From contig JASJEI010000267.1 of NCBI GenBank assembly GCA_030064795.1, positions 1 to 27,347 on the forward strand: a DNA stretch of 27,347 bases, given 5' to 3'. The position numbers and the translations under genes are program-made. Positions within the stretch are counted from its first letter, which is position 1; each line of letters begins with the position of its first letter. Shown here in pieces: positions 24,455 through 27,347 of this stretch. A model generated the notes under the pieces. The model was not told the origin of the DNA, did not search any database, and worked only from the letters and a program-made list of their open reading frames with translations. The stretch is from Pleurocapsa sp. MO_226.B13. Lineage in GTDB: Bacteria; Cyanobacteriota; Cyanobacteriia; Cyanobacteriales; Xenococcaceae.

Positions 24455-26122
24455 ATGCAACCTGATTTTACAAGCACGAAAAATCCTATCTGCGATCGCC
24501 AACTTTATATCATTATTGGTGTAACTCTGACCGCGATTATGGGTGGACAAACCATTGCACCTATACTTTCGGATTTAACTGGCATTTTTGATGTATCTCC
24601 CAAAGAGATCGAATTAGTAATGACCATGTTTTTTATTCCGGTGGGCATTGCTACTCCCATTTTGGGCTTACTCGCCGATCGCATCGGTATTAAAAAGGTG
24701 TTAGTTCCATCTTTATTATTATTTGGTATTGCTGGGGGTTGTAGTTCTTTTGCTCATGACTTTCAAACCCTGCTCGGATGGCGATTTTTGCAAGGGTTGG
24801 GAGCAGCTAGCCTAGATTCTTTGGCACTTACCATGATTGCCATGCTCTATCGTGGCAGAGCTTTGGGTCAGGCGATGTCTTTAAACGCCAGCGTGATTGG
24901 CATGAGTAGCGCAGTTTATCCCTTAATGGGTGGGGTACTAGGAGCGTTGAGCTGGCGCTATCCGTTTTTGGTTTCGGTGACTGCTTTTCCCCTGGTCATG
25001 TTAGTTCTGATGGTACTTAAGCTTCCTCAAAAGCCGAGTAATATTCCAAATGAAAAGCTCAGGGTTTATTTGAAAGAGACTTTGAAAAGTGTCAATAGTC
25101 CTGCGGTATTGGGATTGTTGCTAGCGGTAGGTTCTTTGTTTGTAATTCAGTTTGGCGCATTTATTACCTATCTCCCAATTTTGGCAGGGGTTAAGTTTGG
25201 TGCTTCTGGATCGCTCAATGGTGTAATTCTGGCTAGTATGTCATTATCATTAGCAATTGTTGCTTCCCAGCTAGGAAGATTAGCCGAGCGCATATCAGAA
25301 ATTACTCTAATTAAGGCAGCTTTTGTGATTATGGCGATCGCCTTGGGAATTGTTCCTTTGGTTCAGAATGCCTGGCTATTACTCGTTCCTAGTATTTTGT
25401 TTGGTATTGGTCAAGCTTTAGCCTTACCTTCTAGCCAAGCAATATTAGCAGGATTAGCAGCAGACAATCGGCGGGCTGCGTTTATGGCAGTCAACGCCAG
25501 CGTGCAATCATTAGGTCAAGCAGTAGGTCCGTTGATGGGAGGGATATTTTTTAGTCTGTGGGGGATGTCAGGTGTCTTTTGGGCAACTGCTGGCTTTTCT
25601 TTAATGACGTTGGTATTGTTTAATTTACTTTTACTCTCCAAACCAGAAAAACCAAAACCAGAACCAGAAGAAGTTGCTCCCAAACCAGAAACAGCAACAG
25701 CAACTACAGTTCAAACTTCGTCAGTCGCAACCCCAGTTTCGTTACCCGAATACGAATTTTCTTCCAAATTCCCTACAATTTTGCAGTTGCACAGTGTTAA
25801 GTTAATTCACCTTCAAACCAATGAAACAATTGAAATACCAAACACTCAGGTTTTAATTAGTCTCGGTAAACCGATGAACTCTTTGATTCCAGATGTAGAT
25901 CTATCTCAATTTCGCCATTCGGGAGTTGTTTCCAAAAGACACGCCGATATTCGTATTGAGCGAGATAAATACTACATTCAGGATCTCGGTAGCTCTAACG
26001 GTACTTATTTAAATAAATATCCCCTATTACCTGGAAATTGGTATAAATTAAATTCGGGCGATTACATTAACTTTGGCAAAGGAAACTTATTGACCCTTAG
26101 ATTTGAAATGGAGTCTGCTTAG
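24455..26122 (+). CDS. MFS transporter fused to a C-terminal FHA domain
   Basis: From ATG at 24455 the protein has 555 residues. An upstream GTG at 24389 in the same frame would add 22; I prefer 24455 because the first membrane helix starts about 17 residues later. About 12 hydrophobic segments form an MFS drug-efflux-like core, with motif A 'GLLADRIGIKK' between helices 2 and 3 and 'WRFLQGLGAA' in helix 4. A Pro/Glu/Lys-rich linker ('KPEKPKPEPEEVAPKPE') leads to a cytoplasmic FHA domain with Gly in 'SLGKP', 'VVSKRHADI' (the S..H motif), and 'DLGSSNGTYLN'. FHA domains bind phosphothreonine, so transport may be controlled by a Ser/Thr kinase or by a phosphorylated partner. It lies after the biosynthetic block in the same direction and could export its product. 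Confidence 0.88.
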   Translation: MQPDFTSTKNPICDRQLYIIIGVTLTAIMGGQTIAPILSDLTGIFDVSPKEIELVMTMFFIPVGIATPILGLLADRIGIKKVLVPSLLLFGIAGGCSSFAHDFQTLLGWRFLQGLGAASLDSLALTMIAMLYRGRALGQAMSLNASVIGMSSAVYPLMGGVLGALSWRYPFLVSVTAFPLVMLVLMVLKLPQKPSNIPNEKLRVYLKETLKSVNSPAVLGLLLAVGSLFVIQFGAFITYLPILAGVKFGASGSLNGVILASMSLSLAIVASQLGRLAERISEITLIKAAFVIMAIALGIVPLVQNAWLLLVPSILFGIGQALALPSSQAILAGLAADNRRAAFMAVNASVQSLGQAVGPLMGGIFFSLWGMSGVFWATAGFSLMTLVLFNLLLLSKPEKPKPEPEEVAPKPETATATTVQTSSVATPVSLPEYEFSSKFPTILQLHSVKLIHLQTNETIEIPNTQVLISLGKPMNSLIPDVDLSQFRHSGVVSKRHADIRIERDKYYIQDLGSSNGTYLNKYPLLPGNWYKLNSGDYINFGKGNLLTLRFEMESA

Positions 26123-26386
26123 TAATTTATTAGATTGAGCGAACGCTTTACCGCTATTTCTCACAAATTGAGTTGAAAGCCTAATTCGAGGCTGGAAATT
26201 TGGGGTTTTTTACTAACAATAGAAATTTGAGATATCGGCGAGCAATAATTCCTCTAAATCAGGAGTAAATTGGCTAAAAAATTCCCAAAAAATAGTCAAT
26301 AATTAAAATTATTCATGACCAGATAAATGACTGTCGATCGACTGCCATTTAAGAAACTATTTAATGATCTTGAGGAACAATTAAAC

Positions 26387-27043
26387 TTATCCAGAATCAG
26401 GGAGAGCTTGAATTCGTTCATAGGCGATCGCGAATACATTTTGGTATTGACAAGCAGTAGCAATAGCCATTAAAATCCGCCTGATACTAATAGTTATTCT
26501 CGCTCCTAATTTCAGTAAAGAAAGACGAATTGTTCCAACTGTAGCCTTAGCTAGAGAAGTTATTGATAAACAGTTATGACGGAAAGCTTGCATCAAAACA
26601 TAAGCCATTGAAGAGAGCCAGAGTCTTAATTGATTACTATCAAATGTTTGTGTTGAAGTTCGGTCGGCAAATAAATCTAATTGTTGCTCTTTTATACGAT
26701 TTTCCATCTCCCCTCGAGGGCAATATTTATTAGTATAAAGTTTAGATGGCGGGATTTTCTTCGCTGATAAAGACGTGACAACATGACGAATTTTCAACCC
26801 ATTGCTTCCATAAACTACTTTGGTAACAACTCTTCTTTCGCAACTCCAAGATGTTTCAGTTTTATAACGTAGAGAACTGAAATAAGTAGAATTTGGAATT
26901 AATTCGGCAACTTCTTCTAAGTCTTCTTCTTTGGAAAAAACTGTTTCCATTAATTCCACTACTGGTTCAAGTTGGGCTTCATAATCTGCTTTAGCTTTAG
27001 CAATAATATCGCCTGCTCGTAACTTTAATTGACTATAGCAATC
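26387..27043 (-). pseudogene. IS1380-family transposase, C-terminal remnant
   Basis: The C-terminal part reads as IS1380: 'YCPRGEMENRIKEQQLDLFA', 'DRTSTQTFDSNQLRLWLSSM', 'AYVLMQAFRHN' and 'ATVGTIRLSLLKLGARITIS'. The frame is open back to a stop at 27044-27046. The start at 26959 is not real, since 'LKLRAGDIIAKAKADYEAQL' continues the family sequence above it. The N-terminal half with the first catalytic residues is missing, apparently because another element abuts at about 27044. The 264 bases between the transporter and this gene contain no further gene; part of them may be the IS1380 terminal region, but I could not identify the repeat. Confidence 0.75.
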
Positions 27044-27125
27044 CTAAATCATTTGTAAAAAATGAGAGCCGAATCAAGATTAAGTAGGATAATTGTTGCT
27101 AATCTTATTTCACGCTTTTGTATCG

Positions 27126-27347
27126 ATGGAGTCATTGACAGAGTTTATTCGGAGTAACCCAGACCCAAGAGAGCTAAAACGCGCATTAGCGGTAAAAATG
27201 GTCAAACAAGGTCAAAGTTACTATCAAATAAGAGATACTTTAGGGATTTCGCTTAGTTTCATCAGTAAGTATTTACAAAAGTTTGAGCGTGAGGGAATAG
27301 AAGGATTAAAACTAAAACACAAAGGTTCTAACGGTTATCTGACTATC
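27126..27347 (+). CDS. IS630-family transposase, N-terminal part (runs off the window)
   Basis: It starts at ATG 27126, and 74 codons are visible. The sequence 'ELKRALAVKMVKQGQSYYQI' with 'RDTLGISLSFISKYLQKFER' is an HTH of the kind at the N-terminus of IS630-family transposases of cyanobacteria, followed by 'EGIEGLKLKHKGSNGYLT'. The DDE part lies beyond the window. The element's left end should lie near 27044-27060, where IS1380 homology stops; I could not fix the terminal repeat without the other end. Confidence 0.7.
   Translation, partial: MESLTEFIRSNPDPRELKRALAVKMVKQGQSYYQIRDTLGISLSFISKYLQKFEREGIEGLKLKHKGSNGYLTI

Overview
The window looks cyanobacterial. HIP1 palindromes (GCGATCGC) recur across it, for example near 157, 3580, 6992, 13364 and 15364, and the protein families fit a large, mobile-element-rich cyanobacterial genome (DUF4347, a cyanobacterial-type plasmid ParB, SAV_2336/WD40 and VMAP proteins, many IS families). 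I cannot name the species.

Layout. (1) 1-2143: a DUF4347 gene cut by an IS5-family element, whose other side abuts the C-terminal part of a ParB-like gene. The IS therefore joins two unrelated gene fragments. (2) 2206-8594, minus strand: a vWA/MoxR/VMAP-type ternary (conflict or signalling) operon of VMAP remnant, MoxR AAA+ ATPase and a SAV_2336/vWA-like protein with 14 WD40 repeats. It is damaged: the WD40 gene has a frameshift, VMAP has an in-frame amber codon, and the VMAP N-terminus is lost at a transposon end. (3) 8580-12402: a decayed Tn5053/Tn7-like transposon (serine resolvase, TniA/TnsB-like DDE transposase, AAA ATPase) with 56-bp imperfect terminal repeats ending TGTAGCG/CGCTACA. 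All three genes carry frameshifts or stops. Its right end abuts a truncated IS6-family copy (12403-12817).

(4) 12893-23377: an intact plus-strand gene cluster whose four core proteins match indolocarbazole (bis-indole) biosynthesis: a RebO/StaO-like L-tryptophan oxidase, a RebD/StaD/VioB-like chromopyrrolic acid synthase, a RebC/StaC-like FAD monooxygenase and a P450 that may be RebP/StaP-like. A GST, a VOC protein and a second P450 lie between or after them. No VioE, halogenase or glycosyltransferase is present in the window, so the expected scaffold is an indolocarbazole aglycone (arcyriaflavin/K252c type) with unusual tailoring. A small peptidoglycan-binding protein follows, then a hairpin terminator. 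(5) 23710-24454: gene debris. (6) 24455-26122: an MFS transporter fused to a C-terminal FHA (phosphothreonine-binding) domain, a candidate phospho-regulated exporter for the cluster. (7) 26387-27347: an IS1380 remnant abutting the start of an IS630-family transposase that runs off the window.

The main impression is an intact indolocarbazole cluster and exporter set between decayed mobile elements and a decayed conflict system. Every gene from 12893 to 26122 apart from the debris at 23710-24454 is open, while nearly every gene outside it carries lesions. This argues for selection on the cluster and against general sequencing error.
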